Of a DNA stretch of 64,000 bases, positions 42,401 through 51,775 are shown piece by piece. A program made the position numbers and the translations under genes. Source of the DNA: Rhizobiaceae bacterium (GTDB lineage Bacteria; Pseudomonadota; Alphaproteobacteria; Rhizobiales; Rhizobiaceae). Positions within the stretch are counted from its first letter, which is position 1. Every line of letters starts with the position of its first letter. The notes below the pieces were generated by a model. It saw only the letters and a list, made by a program, of their open reading frames with translations. It did not search any database and was not told where the DNA came from. Location of the stretch: contig JAMLJA010000013.1 in the NCBI GenBank assembly GCA_023953905.1, forward strand, positions 1 through 64,000. Direction: 5' to 3'.

Positions 42401-44857
42401 ATGATGAACCTCGCCGAATATCGCCGTTCCGCCAGCCGCCTTGCCGACTATCTGCCCTGGGTCGCTCTCGTCGCTTCGGGTGTCGTACTCAACAAGGACG
42501 GCTCGTTCCAGCGCACGGCTCGCTTTCGCGGCCCTGATCTCGATTCCGCCGTCGCCGCCGAGTTGGTCGCCGTCGCCGGCCGCATCAACAACGCCTTCCG
42601 CCGTCTCGGATCGGGCTGGAGCATTTTTGTCGAAGCGCAGCGCCATGAGGCCGAGACCTATCCCAATAGCGTCTTTCCCGATCCAGCCTCTGGCCTGGTC
42701 GATGCCGAGCGCAAGGCCGACTTCGAGGAAGAAGGGATCCATTTCGTATCGGGATATTTTCTCACCTTCCTCTTTCTGCCGCCGGCCGAGGAAGCCGCGC
42801 GCACCGAAGCGTGGCTTTACGAAGGTCGTGAGCGCAGCAGCGTCGATCCTCATGAAATCCTGCGCGCCTTCACCGACCGCACCGATCGCGTTATCGCGCT
42901 GCTCGACGGCTTCATGCCGGAATGCGCCTGGCTCGATGATAGCGAGACGCTGACTTACCTCCATTCCTGCGTTTCGACGAAACGTCATCGCGTCCGTGTT
43001 CCCGAGACGCCGATCTATCTCGACGCACTGCTGGCTGATCAGTCGCTGACCGGCGGGCTGGAGCCACGCCTTGGCGATCAGCACGTTCGCATCCTCACCA
43101 TCACCGGCTTTCCGACCGCGACCACACCCGGCCTGCTCGACGATCTGAACCGGCTGGCGTTCCCGTATCGCTGGTCCACGCGGGCGATCCTGATCGACAA
43201 GACCGATGCGACGAAGTTGCTGACGAAGATCCGACGGCAGTGGTTTGCCAAGCGCAAGTCAATCGCCGCGATCCTCAAGGAGGTAATGACCAACGAGCAA
43301 TCCGTGCTGGTCGATACCGATGCGTCGAACAAGGCGGCTGACGCCGATATGGCCTTGCAAGAACTCGGCGCGGATGTGGCGGGTATGGCTTATGTCACCG
43401 CGACCATCGCGGTCTGGGATGCCGATCCGCGTCTTGCCGATGAGAAATTGCGCCTCGTCGAGAAGGTCATTCAGGGCCGCGACTTCACGGCCATGATCGA
43501 AGGTGTGAATGCCGTCGAGGCCTGGCTCGGCTCGCTCCCCGGACATGCCTACGCCAATGTCCGCCAGCCGCCGGTCTCGACGCTCAATCTCGCCCACATG
43601 ATCCCCCTCTCTGCCGTGTGGGCGGGGCCGGAACGGGACGAGCATTTCAATGCGCCCCCACTACTTTACGGCAGAACGGAAGGCTCGACCCCGTTCCGGT
43701 TTTCTTTGCACGTCGGCGATGTCGGGCACACGCTGGTCGTCGGCCCGACCGGCGCGGGCAAATCGGTCCTGCTCGCCCTCATGGCCTTGCAGTTCCGCCG
43801 ATACGAACGGTCCCAGGTCTTCGCCTTCGACTTCGGCGGTTCGATCCGCGCCGCCGCAATCGCCATGGGCGGCGACTGGCACGATCTCGGCGGCGGGCTG
43901 ACCGAAGGCTCCGACGCTTCCGTCTCGCTCCAGCCGCTCGCCCGCATTCACGACACCTATGAGCGTGCCTGGGCTGCCGACTGGATCGTGGCGATCCTGA
44001 TGCGCGAAGGCATCACGATCACGCCCGAAGCCAAGGAACATATCTGGACGGCGCTGACCTCGCTCGCCTCCGCGCCGGTCGAGGAGCGCACTATCACCGG
44101 CCTGTGTGTCCTGCTTCAGTCCAATGATCTGAAACAGGCGCTGCGTCCGTACTGCGTTGGCGGTCCCTATGGCCGACTGCTCGATGCCGAGGCCGAACAG
44201 CTTGGCCGCGCCGCGGTGCAGGCATTTGAAATCGAGGGGCTTGTCGGAACCGGCTCGGCCCCGGCCGTGCTCGCGTATCTGTTTCACCGCATCGGCGACC
44301 GGCTCGACGGCCGCCCGACGCTGCTCATCATCGACGAAGGCTGGCTCGCGCTGGACGATGAAGGCTTCGCCGGCCAGCTTCGCGAATGGTTGAAGACGTT
44401 GCGCAAGAAGAATGCGTCCGTCATCTTCGCCACGCAGTCGCTCAGCGACATCGACGGCAGCAATATCGCGCCCGCGATCATCGAGAGCTGCCCGACGCGG
44501 CTGCTTCTGCCGAACGAACGCGCGATAGAGCCGCAGATCACAGCGATCTATCGCCGCTTCGGCTTGAATGACCGGCAGATCGAGATACTGGCGCGGGCGA
44601 CGCCGAAGCGCGACTACTACTGTCAGTCGCGGCGCGGCAATCGGCTGTTCGAATTGGGACTCAGCGAAGTCGCCCTCGCGCTTTGCGCCGCGTCCTCGAA
44701 ATCCGACCAGACGCTGATCGCCAACCTCGTCGCCGAGCATGGCTGCGAAGGATTCCTCGCGGCCTGGCTCCAGTCCCGCGATGCCGGTTGGGCCGCCGAT
44801 CTCATCCCGACTTTCCCGTCCCTCATCCCCCAGGCCGAAAAGGAGATTGAATCATGA
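42401..44857 (+). CDS. trbE: TrbE conjugation ATPase (VirB4-like)
   Basis: 818 aa, full length for the family. Walker A GPTGAGKSVLLALMALQF lies in the C-terminal ATPase domain (about residues 449-466) and Walker B TLLIIDEGWLAL near 640; the N-terminal 430 residues form the CagE/TrbE domain. It energises mating-pair formation. It overlaps trbJ by four bases. Confidence 0.92.
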   Translation: MMNLAEYRRSASRLADYLPWVALVASGVVLNKDGSFQRTARFRGPDLDSAVAAELVAVAGRINNAFRRLGSGWSIFVEAQRHEAETYPNSVFPDPASGLVDAERKADFEEEGIHFVSGYFLTFLFLPPAEEAARTEAWLYEGRERSSVDPHEILRAFTDRTDRVIALLDGFMPECAWLDDSETLTYLHSCVSTKRHRVRVPETPIYLDALLADQSLTGGLEPRLGDQHVRILTITGFPTATTPGLLDDLNRLAFPYRWSTRAILIDKTDATKLLTKIRRQWFAKRKSIAAILKEVMTNEQSVLVDTDASNKAADADMALQELGADVAGMAYVTATIAVWDADPRLADEKLRLVEKVIQGRDFTAMIEGVNAVEAWLGSLPGHAYANVRQPPVSTLNLAHMIPLSAVWAGPERDEHFNAPPLLYGRTEGSTPFRFSLHVGDVGHTLVVGPTGAGKSVLLALMALQFRRYERSQVFAFDFGGSIRAAAIAMGGDWHDLGGGLTEGSDASVSLQPLARIHDTYERAWAADWIVAILMREGITITPEAKEHIWTALTSLASAPVEERTITGLCVLLQSNDLKQALRPYCVGGPYGRLLDAEAEQLGRAAVQAFEIEGLVGTGSAPAVLAYLFHRIGDRLDGRPTLLIIDEGWLALDDEGFAGQLREWLKTLRKKNASVIFATQSLSDIDGSNIAPAIIESCPTRLLLPNERAIEPQITAIYRRFGLNDRQIEILARATPKRDYYCQSRRGNRLFELGLSEVALALCAASSKSDQTLIANLVAEHGCEGFLAAWLQSRDAGWAADLIPTFPSLIPQAEKEIES

Positions 44858-45615
44858 AACCTCGTAACATCCGTTCGCGCGCCATGATCCTGGCAGCGAC
44901 CATGCTCGCAGCGCCCATTGCGCTCGCGCCGATGCTCGCAACGCCCGCGCATGCGCTGATCGTGTTCGATCCATCGAACTATGCGCAGAACGTCCTGACC
45001 GCTGCGCGCTCGCTCGAACAGATCACCAATCAGATCACGTCGCTTCAGAACCAGGCGCAGATGCTCATCAACCAGGCGCGCAATCTGGCGAGCCTTCCGT
45101 TCTCCGCGCTCCAGCAACTTCAGCAGAACGTCCAGCGCACCCAGCAGCTTCTCAGCCAGGCGCAGGGCATCGCCTTCAACGTCCAGCAAATCGACCAGAT
45201 GTTCCAGCAGAAGTACGGGAGCGCCTCGATGTCGGCGACCGATCAGCAGCTCATCACCGACGCGCGCTCACGCTGGCAGAATACGGTTGGCGGTTTGCAG
45301 GACGCCATGCGCGTGCAGGCCGGCGTCGTGAGCAATATCGACACCAACCGCACGCAGATGTCGGCGCTGGTCAGCCAGAGCCAGTCGGCGACCGGTGCGT
45401 TGCAGGCGACGCAGGCCGGCAACCAGCTCCTCGCGCTTCTCGCCCAGCAGCTTGCCGATCTTACCGCTGTTGGAGCTGCCAACGGTCGCGCGCAGATGCT
45501 GACCGAAGCCGAGCGCACGGCAGCCGCCGAACAGGGCCGCGAGCAGCGTCGCCGATTTCTGACGCCGGGCAGTGGCTACCAGCCGGGCAACGCGCAGATG
45601 TTCAACGGCAACTGA
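44854..45615 (+). CDS. trbJ: TrbJ mating-pair formation protein (VirB5-like)
   Basis: 253 aa. Signal peptide ending LATPAHA (about residue 34), then LIVFDPSNYAQNVLTAARSLEQITNQITSLQNQAQMLINQARNLASL, the conserved TrbJ start, with long Gln/Ala-rich coiled coils. Periplasmic, probably at the pilus tip or channel. ATGA overlap with trbE. Confidence 0.9.
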   Translation: MKPRNIRSRAMILAATMLAAPIALAPMLATPAHALIVFDPSNYAQNVLTAARSLEQITNQITSLQNQAQMLINQARNLASLPFSALQQLQQNVQRTQQLLSQAQGIAFNVQQIDQMFQQKYGSASMSATDQQLITDARSRWQNTVGGLQDAMRVQAGVVSNIDTNRTQMSALVSQSQSATGALQATQAGNQLLALLAQQLADLTAVGAANGRAQMLTEAERTAAAEQGREQRRRFLTPGSGYQPGNAQMFNGN

Positions 45616-45625
45616 GGGCGCAAGC

Positions 45626-45913
45626 ATGGACGGCAAGATGCTGGCGCGCATCGGCGCAATCACGTTCGTCGCTGTCGCCTTGACAGTGACCGCGATCGAG
45701 CTGACCCGCAAGGACGACGCGCCGACATCTTCGCCGATGCCGCAGCACCGCCCCGCAACCAATCCGCTGCGCGACGCGCAGCGCCGCTGTCAGCAGCTCG
45801 GGCAGGCCGCGGCGAACGACACCGAATGCCTGCACGTCTGGGCCGAGACCCGCGACCGCTTCCTCGGAAAGACGCCGGCGCCCGCCGCGCCTCTGACTCG
45901 GGAAGGGCGGTGA
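45626..45913 (+). CDS. trbK: TrbK-like entry-exclusion candidate
   Basis: 95 aa: a membrane anchor (IGAITFVAVALTVTAIEL), then a small periplasmic domain with two Cys (RRCQQLGQAAANDTECLHVWAETRDRF), the pattern of the alternative TrbK proteins located between trbJ and trbL. Expected to block redundant transfer into a cell already holding the element. ATG at 45626, ten bases after trbJ. Confidence 0.78.
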   Translation: MDGKMLARIGAITFVAVALTVTAIELTRKDDAPTSSPMPQHRPATNPLRDAQRRCQQLGQAAANDTECLHVWAETRDRFLGKTPAPAAPLTREGR

Positions 45914-45916
45914 TGC

Positions 45917-47284
45917 ATGGGTAGCGGCGTCATCGACAATTTCCTCGGGGTTTTTACCCGCTATATCGACTCCGGCTTCGGGCTGCTGTCCGGCGAGGTC
46001 GGCTTCATCGCCACCACGCTGATCGTCATCGACGTGACGCTGGCGGCCCTGTTCTGGAGCTGGGGCGCCGATGACGACATCATCGCGCGCCTCGTCAAGA
46101 AGACGCTGTTCGTGGGTGTCTTCGCCTACCTGATTTCCAACTGGAACAATCTCGCCAAGATTGTCTTCGACAGCTTCGCCGGCCTCGGCCTGAAGGCGAG
46201 CGGGACGGGGTTTTCGACGGCGGACCTGATGCGTCCCGGCAAGGTCGCGCAGACCGGCCTCGACGCCGCCCGGCCGTTGCTCGAAGCGATCTCGCCCCTG
46301 ATGGGCTGGATCTCGGTATTCGAGAACCTGATTCAGATCGTCTGCCTGCTCTTCGCCTGGGCGCTGGTGATCATCGCCTTCTTCATTCTGGCGATCCAGC
46401 TCTTTGTCACCCTCATCGAGTTCAAGCTCTCGACGCTCGCCGGCTTCGTGCTGATCCCTTTCGGTCTGTTCGGCAAGACGGCCTTCATGGCCGAGCGGGT
46501 GCTCGGCAACGTCATCTCGTCAGGAATCAAGGTACTGGTGCTTGCCGTCATCATCGGTATCGGCTCGACGCTGTTTTCGCAGTTCACGCAGAGTGCCAGC
46601 GCGCAGACGCTGACTGTCGATCAGGCCATGGCCATCGTGCTGGCCGCGCTGTCGTTGCTCGGTCTCGGCATCTTCGGTCCCGGCATCGCCAATGGTCTCG
46701 TCTCCGGCGGTCCGCAGCTTGGCGCGGGCGCCGCCGTGGGAACCGGCCTTGCTGTCGGGGGCGCGGCAGTGGCTGCCGCTGGAGCGGCGGGCCTGGCCGC
46801 CAAGGGAGGAGCAGCAGCCATCTCGGGCGGCGCGGCAGCCGTTCGTGGTGGCGCCACGGCCGCAGGTAGCGCTTCGTCAGCCTACACCCTTGGTTCTCTC
46901 GGGCAGTCTGGCGCATCCGGCGTGGCCTCCGGCCTTGGTGGCGTCGCGCGCGCCGCCGGCTCTGCCGTCGCATCACCGCTACGCCGCGCCGCCGCCCGCG
47001 CTGGCGAGAGCGTCAAATTAAGCAACGCTGATGGCGCGAAAGCCGGATTCGCCATGACAGGCGGCGCCTCGACCATCGGAACGGTCGGGGGCGCCCCTGC
47101 AGCCGATGCCTCATCCGCTGAAAGCCAGACAACTGTACGCGGCGGCGCGCCCGATTGGGCAAGGCGTATGAAGCGCCATCAGGCCGTGAGTCACGGCGTC
47201 AGTGCCGCTGCTCACGCCGTCCGCTCCGGCGACAGCCACGGCTCCGGCTCCTCCGTCAACCTCTCCGAAAGCGATCGCTCATGA
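45917..47284 (+). CDS. trbL: TrbL channel protein (VirB6-like)
   Basis: 455 aa. Five to six transmembrane helices in residues 20-255 (e.g. TLIVIDVTLAALFWSWG; WALVIIAFFILAIQLFVTLIEF; VLVLAVIIGIGSTLFSQF), then a long low-complexity Gly/Ala-rich cytoplasmic or periplasmic tail (AAAGAAGLAAKGGAAAISGG...), as usual for TrbL. Forms part of the inner-membrane translocation pore. Overlaps trbF by four bases. Confidence 0.9.
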   Translation: MGSGVIDNFLGVFTRYIDSGFGLLSGEVGFIATTLIVIDVTLAALFWSWGADDDIIARLVKKTLFVGVFAYLISNWNNLAKIVFDSFAGLGLKASGTGFSTADLMRPGKVAQTGLDAARPLLEAISPLMGWISVFENLIQIVCLLFAWALVIIAFFILAIQLFVTLIEFKLSTLAGFVLIPFGLFGKTAFMAERVLGNVISSGIKVLVLAVIIGIGSTLFSQFTQSASAQTLTVDQAMAIVLAALSLLGLGIFGPGIANGLVSGGPQLGAGAAVGTGLAVGGAAVAAAGAAGLAAKGGAAAISGGAAAVRGGATAAGSASSAYTLGSLGQSGASGVASGLGGVARAAGSAVASPLRRAAARAGESVKLSNADGAKAGFAMTGGASTIGTVGGAPAADASSAESQTTVRGGAPDWARRMKRHQAVSHGVSAAAHAVRSGDSHGSGSSVNLSESDRS

Positions 47285-47970
47285 ACCTGTTTCGACGACC
47301 CGCCGCGCATTACGGCAAGACACCGCAACCCGAGACGCCCTATCAGAAGGCCGCCCAAATCTGGGACGAGCGCATCGGTTCCGCTCGCGTCCAGGCGAAG
47401 AACTGGCGATACATGGCCTTCGGATCGCTGATCCTGTCGGCCGGCTTCGCCGCCGCGCTCGTCTGGCAATCCGCGCGCGGGACCGTCGTGCCGTGGGTGG
47501 TGCAGGTCGACAATCTCGGCCAGGCGCAATCCGTCGCGGCCGCTACGGCTGACTATCGCCCGACCGATCCGCAAGTGGCCTGGCATCTCGCCCGCTTCGT
47601 CGAACAGGTCAGGAGTATTCCAGCCGATCCGATCATCGTCCGGCAGAACTGGCTGCGCGCCTATGAATGGACCACTGATCGCGGCGCGGCCGCGCTCAAC
47701 GACTATGCCCGCGCCAACGACCCCTTCGCCAAGGTCGGCAAGCAGCAGATCGCGGTGGAAGTCTCTAGCGTCATCCGCGCTTCGGCGGATTCCTTCCGCG
47801 TTGCCTGGACTGAGCGTCGCTACGAGGACGGCAAGCTTTCTGCGACCGAGCGCTGGACCGCGATCCTGACCATCGCGGTTCAACCGCCGCGCGACGCCGA
47901 ACGGCTCAAGGCCAATCCGCTCGGCATCTACATCAACGCAATCTCATGGTCGCGGGAGATGAGCCAATGA
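47281..47970 (+). CDS. trbF: TrbF core protein (VirB8-like)
   Basis: 229 aa. One membrane anchor (MAFGSLILSAGFAAALVWQSA, about 43-63) and a periplasmic VirB8-like domain with VQVDNLGQAQSVAAATADYRPTDPQVAWHLARFVEQVRSIPAD. Nucleation factor of the mating bridge. ATG at 47281 overlaps the trbL stop (ATGA). Confidence 0.9.
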   Translation: MNLFRRPAAHYGKTPQPETPYQKAAQIWDERIGSARVQAKNWRYMAFGSLILSAGFAAALVWQSARGTVVPWVVQVDNLGQAQSVAAATADYRPTDPQVAWHLARFVEQVRSIPADPIIVRQNWLRAYEWTTDRGAAALNDYARANDPFAKVGKQQIAVEVSSVIRASADSFRVAWTERRYEDGKLSATERWTAILTIAVQPPRDAERLKANPLGIYINAISWSREMSQ

Positions 47971-48944
47971 TCGGGTCGACGATCCGCAAAGGCGGGCCGC
48001 CGTCTTTCCGTAAATCCGCAATCGCGGCTTTGCTGCTTTCCGCAAGCGCGCTTGCGGGCTGCGCCAGCAAACCGCCGGAGATCAGCTACGATTCAAGCGT
48101 GCCGCCTTTGCCCGCTGTTTCGGCCGCCGTCACCGATGATCGGCCGAAGCCGTTGCATGTCCCACCAGCCTGGATGCCTGCGCGTGGAGGCGCCGCCGCA
48201 GGCACCCCGACAGCCCGCGTCGAGAACGCCAACGTCGCCGCCCGCGTTCAGCCGCGCCGCGAAGGCTATTACAACGCCATCCAGATTTATCCATGGTCGG
48301 ATGGTGCGCTCTACCAAGTCTATGCCGCGCCGGGGCAGATCACCGACATCGCGCTTGAGCCCGGCGAAAGCTTGACCGGCGCAGGCCCGATCGCGGCGGG
48401 CGATACCGCGCGGTGGATCATCGGCGACACCGAGAGCGGCAGCGGCGTCACCCGGCGCGTCCATGTGCTGGTGAAACCCTCGCGCGCCGACATCACCACC
48501 AATCTCGTCGTCACTACCGACCGGCGCACCTACATGCTCGAACTGCGCTCCGGCCAGAAGCCCTATATGCCCGCCGTCGCCTGGGCTTATCCGCAATCCC
48601 TCAGTCAGCGGCAGGCCATGCCGGCGACGCCGGTCGTTCCGGCTGCCGCCGCGCGCAACTATCGCTATGGCCTCACCGGCGGCAATCCACCCTGGAAGCC
48701 GGTCGCGGTCTATGACGACGGCCGCCGCGTCTATGTCGAGTTCCCGCGTGGCATCGTGCAAGGCGAGATGCCGCCGATCTTCGTCATCGGCCCCGAGGGC
48801 GAGGCGCAGATCGCCAATACACGCATCCATCAACACATTCTGATCGTCGATCGCCTGTTCGGCGCGGCCGAGCTGCGCCTCGGCAGTGGCGACCGCCAAC
48901 AGACCGTCCGCATCGTCCGGACCGACGGGAGGCCGTCATCATGA
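47967..48944 (+). CDS. trbG: TrbG outer-membrane core lipoprotein (VirB9-like)
   Basis: 325 aa. Lipoprotein signal with lipobox LAGC (Cys near residue 32). The CagX/VirB9 domain follows: NAIQIYPWSDGALYQVYAAPGQITDIALEPGESL... and a second beta region near RNYRYGLTGGNPPWKPVAVYDDGRRVYVEF. Part of the outer-membrane core with TrbI. ATGA overlaps with neighbours. Confidence 0.9.
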   Translation: MIGSTIRKGGPPSFRKSAIAALLLSASALAGCASKPPEISYDSSVPPLPAVSAAVTDDRPKPLHVPPAWMPARGGAAAGTPTARVENANVAARVQPRREGYYNAIQIYPWSDGALYQVYAAPGQITDIALEPGESLTGAGPIAAGDTARWIIGDTESGSGVTRRVHVLVKPSRADITTNLVVTTDRRTYMLELRSGQKPYMPAVAWAYPQSLSQRQAMPATPVVPAAAARNYRYGLTGGNPPWKPVAVYDDGRRVYVEFPRGIVQGEMPPIFVIGPEGEAQIANTRIHQHILIVDRLFGAAELRLGSGDRQQTVRIVRTDGRPSS

Positions 48945-50092
48945 GCGACAACTCAACCAATACCGCCGCCCCGATGCGTCTTCGTGCCGCGCCGCCGCGC
49001 GTCACCCGCCTGTCGCGCAAGGTGCTCGCCAGCGTCGCAGCGGTCACGCTGATCGGCATCGGCGGATCGCTGATCTACGCCCTCCAGACCCGCAATGCCG
49101 GCAAGGAGGGCGAGGAGCTGTATTCGACCGCCAACCGGCAGCCCGCCGACGGTCTCGCTGGCCTGCCGCGCGACTATACCGGCCCCGTTCTCGGGCCGCC
49201 GCTGCCGGGCGATCTCGGACGGCCGATCCTGTCCGCACAGAATGCAGGCCAACCCGTCGTACCGTCTGTCGTTCCGGCGCCCGGCGTGGACGAGGCCGAG
49301 CAACGCCGCCGCGCCGAGGAGGAAGCCGCCCGCACCAGCACCGTGTTCTTCCAATCGCGGGCAGGTTCGCCGGCCGCGGCCGGAACACCAACGACGGGCA
49401 TTGCCGGCTTCGACATGGCGGGCCTGTCAGGGCTGCCTGGCCAACAGACGGCACAGGACAAGCAGCTCGCATTCCTGAACGCGCCCATCGATCGCCGCAC
49501 GACGTCATCGGATCGCGTCATGGCGCCAGCCTCGCCCTTCGTGCTCCAGGCCGGCGCCGTCATTCCGGCCGCGCTCATTACCGGCATCCGCTCCGATCTG
49601 CCAGGTCAGATCACCGCGCAGGTGACCGAGAATATCTACGACAGCCCCACGGGCCGCATCCTGCTCGTACCGCAGGGGACGCGGATCATCGGCCAGTATG
49701 ACAACAACGTGCAATTCGGCCAGCGCCGGGTGCTGCTCGTCTGGAATCGGCTTATCATGCCGAATGGCCGCTCCATCGGGCTGGAGCGCCAGCCCGGTGC
49801 GGACACGCAAGGCTATGCTGGCCTTGAGGATGGCGTCGATTATCACTGGTGGGATCTCGCCAAGGCTGCCGGCCTTTCCACCTTGCTCAGCATCGGCTCC
49901 GAACTCGCCGTCAGCGACGAGAACCGGCTGCTGCGCGCCATCCGTAGCGGCGGCCAGGACACCATCAACGATGCCGGCCAGCAGATCGTCCGCCGTCAGC
50001 TCAATGTCGCGCCAACGCTGACCATCCGGCCGGGATTCCCGGTCAGGATTGTCGTGACGCGAGATTTGGTACTCGAGGCATACAGGGGATAG
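48941..50092 (+). CDS. trbI: TrbI core-complex protein (VirB10-like)
   Basis: 383 aa. N-terminal cytoplasmic tail, membrane segment VLASVAAVTLIGIGGSLIYAL (about 27-47), a proline-rich spacer, and the C-terminal VirB10 beta-barrel domain (FVLQAGAVIPAALITGIRSDLPGQITAQVTENIYDSPTGRILLVPQGTRIIGQYDNNV). Spans the envelope and links ATPases to the outer-membrane core. Last of the trb genes proper. Confidence 0.92.
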   Translation: MSDNSTNTAAPMRLRAAPPRVTRLSRKVLASVAAVTLIGIGGSLIYALQTRNAGKEGEELYSTANRQPADGLAGLPRDYTGPVLGPPLPGDLGRPILSAQNAGQPVVPSVVPAPGVDEAEQRRRAEEEAARTSTVFFQSRAGSPAAAGTPTTGIAGFDMAGLSGLPGQQTAQDKQLAFLNAPIDRRTTSSDRVMAPASPFVLQAGAVIPAALITGIRSDLPGQITAQVTENIYDSPTGRILLVPQGTRIIGQYDNNVQFGQRRVLLVWNRLIMPNGRSIGLERQPGADTQGYAGLEDGVDYHWWDLAKAAGLSTLLSIGSELAVSDENRLLRAIRSGGQDTINDAGQQIVRRQLNVAPTLTIRPGFPVRIVVTRDLVLEAYRG

Positions 50093-50094
50093 TC

Positions 50095-50322
50095 ATGACC
50101 AAGCTCAAGCTCGGCCCCATCGCCGACGACAAGCCTGTCAAAATTGCGGTGGAGCTTCCCGCCGTGCTCCATCGCGATCTCACCGAATACGGCCGCCTCC
50201 TGGCCGAAGGCGGAGCGCCGGTCGAGCCGGCCAAGCTCATCGTGCCGATGCTGGAGCGCTTCATCGCCACGGATCGCGGGTTCGCGAAGGCGCGGCGAAT
50301 CTCCCGTTCCGAGAAGCTTTGA
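50095..50322 (+). CDS. DUF2274 protein
   Basis: 75 aa: MTKLKLGPIADDKPVKIAVELPAVLHRDLTEYGRLLAEGG...PAKLIVPMLERFIATDRGFAKAR. DUF2274 proteins terminate the trb operon in related elements and look like small RHH-type DNA-binding proteins. Function untested; perhaps operon feedback. Starts two bases after trbI. Confidence 0.83.
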   Translation: MTKLKLGPIADDKPVKIAVELPAVLHRDLTEYGRLLAEGGAPVEPAKLIVPMLERFIATDRGFAKARRISRSEKL

Positions 50323-50392
50323 CCTGTATGGGCGCCGGATTTACTGCCCCTCGGCCACTCTCGCCCCCCAATTCTATGGCTATCGGAGCGGG

Positions 50393-51295
50393 CTATGTCC
50401 GTATCTTCGAGGCCATCAAACGCGCGAGGTCCAACAGCCGGTCGGCGGCGGGATTGTAGTTCATCGGCGACCACACGACGCTGAACGGCAGGATTTCGTT
50501 GCGCATCGGCCGATAGCTGATCCCTGGCATCTGCATCGCGGTCGTCGCCTCGCTGGTCAGCGTCAAGCCTCGCTCGGGGGAAACAAATGCCAGAAGGCTA
50601 TCCCGCCCGACAAATTGTGGATTAATTTCCGGATGCCGGCCGAGGTCCGCCAGATGCTGGACCAGATAGTCGCGAATCTCCTCGCCGGGCGCCGTGTCGC
50701 TGACGATGAACTTTTCGCCGGCCAGGTCCGCCCATTCCAATTCCGCACGTTTGCAAAGCAGATGTCCATTCGGCAGCACGACAAACACGCGCTCGGTCCA
50801 GAGAAGCTCGGTCTCACATTCCGGCCAATGGATCGTTCCGGTGATGAATGCCAGGTCGAGTCGAAGCTGCCGAATTGCCGCGATATGTTCGGAAGGATTT
50901 CCGTCGATCAGTTCGACATAAACCCCCGGATGCGCTTTTGCGAAAGCATCCAGAAGTTCGCGCAGAAAGCCGGAGGCGATTGAGGAGAAAATGCCAGTTC
51001 TGATCCGTCCTTCTCGCCCGTGCGCGACGACGGTGGCATCTCCGGCTCCCTCCTGAACATGACGAAGCGCGCGCTTCGCTCGCGGCAAAAAACGCTCGCC
51101 GGCGCTTGTGAGTTGAACACCCCAACTGCATCGCTTGAAGACGGCGACGCCGAGATGGCTCTCAAGATCGCGAATGCGGCGGCTGATCGCCGATTCCTGG
51201 ACGCGCAGGGCCACGCTGGCCTTGCGGAAGCTGCCATGTTCGACCGCCGCCACGAAATAGCGCAGATGCCGCAGTTCGATCGCTTCAGTCGTCAT
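50393..51295 (-). CDS. LysR-family transcriptional regulator
   Basis: 300 aa. Winged helix-turn-helix ELRHLRYFVAAVEHGSFRKASVALRVQESAISRRIRDLESHLGVAVFKR (residues 7-55), then a substrate-binding-like domain. Faces the trb operon tail-to-tail. ATG at 51295 is preceded by GGAAAGGA; the frame extends to 51325. LysR genes in this place are frequent after trbI-DUF2274 in this ICE family; effector unknown. Its target may be the conjugation region, or it may be cargo. Confidence 0.85.
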   Translation of the reverse strand: MTTEAIELRHLRYFVAAVEHGSFRKASVALRVQESAISRRIRDLESHLGVAVFKRCSWGVQLTSAGERFLPRAKRALRHVQEGAGDATVVAHGREGRIRTGIFSSIASGFLRELLDAFAKAHPGVYVELIDGNPSEHIAAIRQLRLDLAFITGTIHWPECETELLWTERVFVVLPNGHLLCKRAELEWADLAGEKFIVSDTAPGEEIRDYLVQHLADLGRHPEINPQFVGRDSLLAFVSPERGLTLTSEATTAMQMPGISYRPMRNEILPFSVVWSPMNYNPAADRLLDLARLMASKIRT

Positions 51296-51339
51296 TATGC
51301 CAAAGTTCCTTTCCTCGTGCCCCATCCCGCCGCCTCAAG

Positions 51340-51634
51340 GCAGCGGGACGGAAAAAGAGCCGGCGGGCCACCGCCGCAACTCCGTGGTCTCTTGGGGCCC
51401 GAATGGGGTCGTCGTGCCGACGCCGATTGAGACACCGATCCGCACGATCTGACCGGAAAGGTCAAAGGGCTCCGAAATCCCTGCAATCAATCGCCGGGCA
51501 TAGCCTACGAGACCTTCCTGGTCATGTCTGTCGGTCACGATGATCGCGAATTCGTCTCCGCCAAGGCGCGCGATATAATCCGTGCTGCGGGATAGCGTGC
51601 GCAGTCGATCCGCGACTTGGCGCAGAAGTCTTTA
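51340..51634 (-). pseudogene. GGDEF-domain (diguanylate cyclase) remnant
   Basis: Minus-strand reading LLRQVADRLRTLSRSTDYIARLGGDEFAII, TDRHDQEGLVGYARRLIAGISEPFDLSGQ and VRIGVSIGVG is the C-terminal half of a GGDEF domain with an intact GGDEF active-site motif. An upstream stop lies just before it, the N-terminal half is missing, and no start codon suits it. It abuts the LysR promoter side and marks a recombination junction. The 140 bp to the next gene hold no clear feature. Confidence 0.75.
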
Positions 51635-51775
51635 ACAAGCATCACACAAATGTCGGAAGTGGCTATTGACGCAGATCATGCGTGTGATCATCAGGTGACG
51701 GGACTAGATTGCAACACGAGTTGTCAACAGTGTGCCGAGCAATTTCGGCGCGCAGCATGATCGCACGGAATAATC

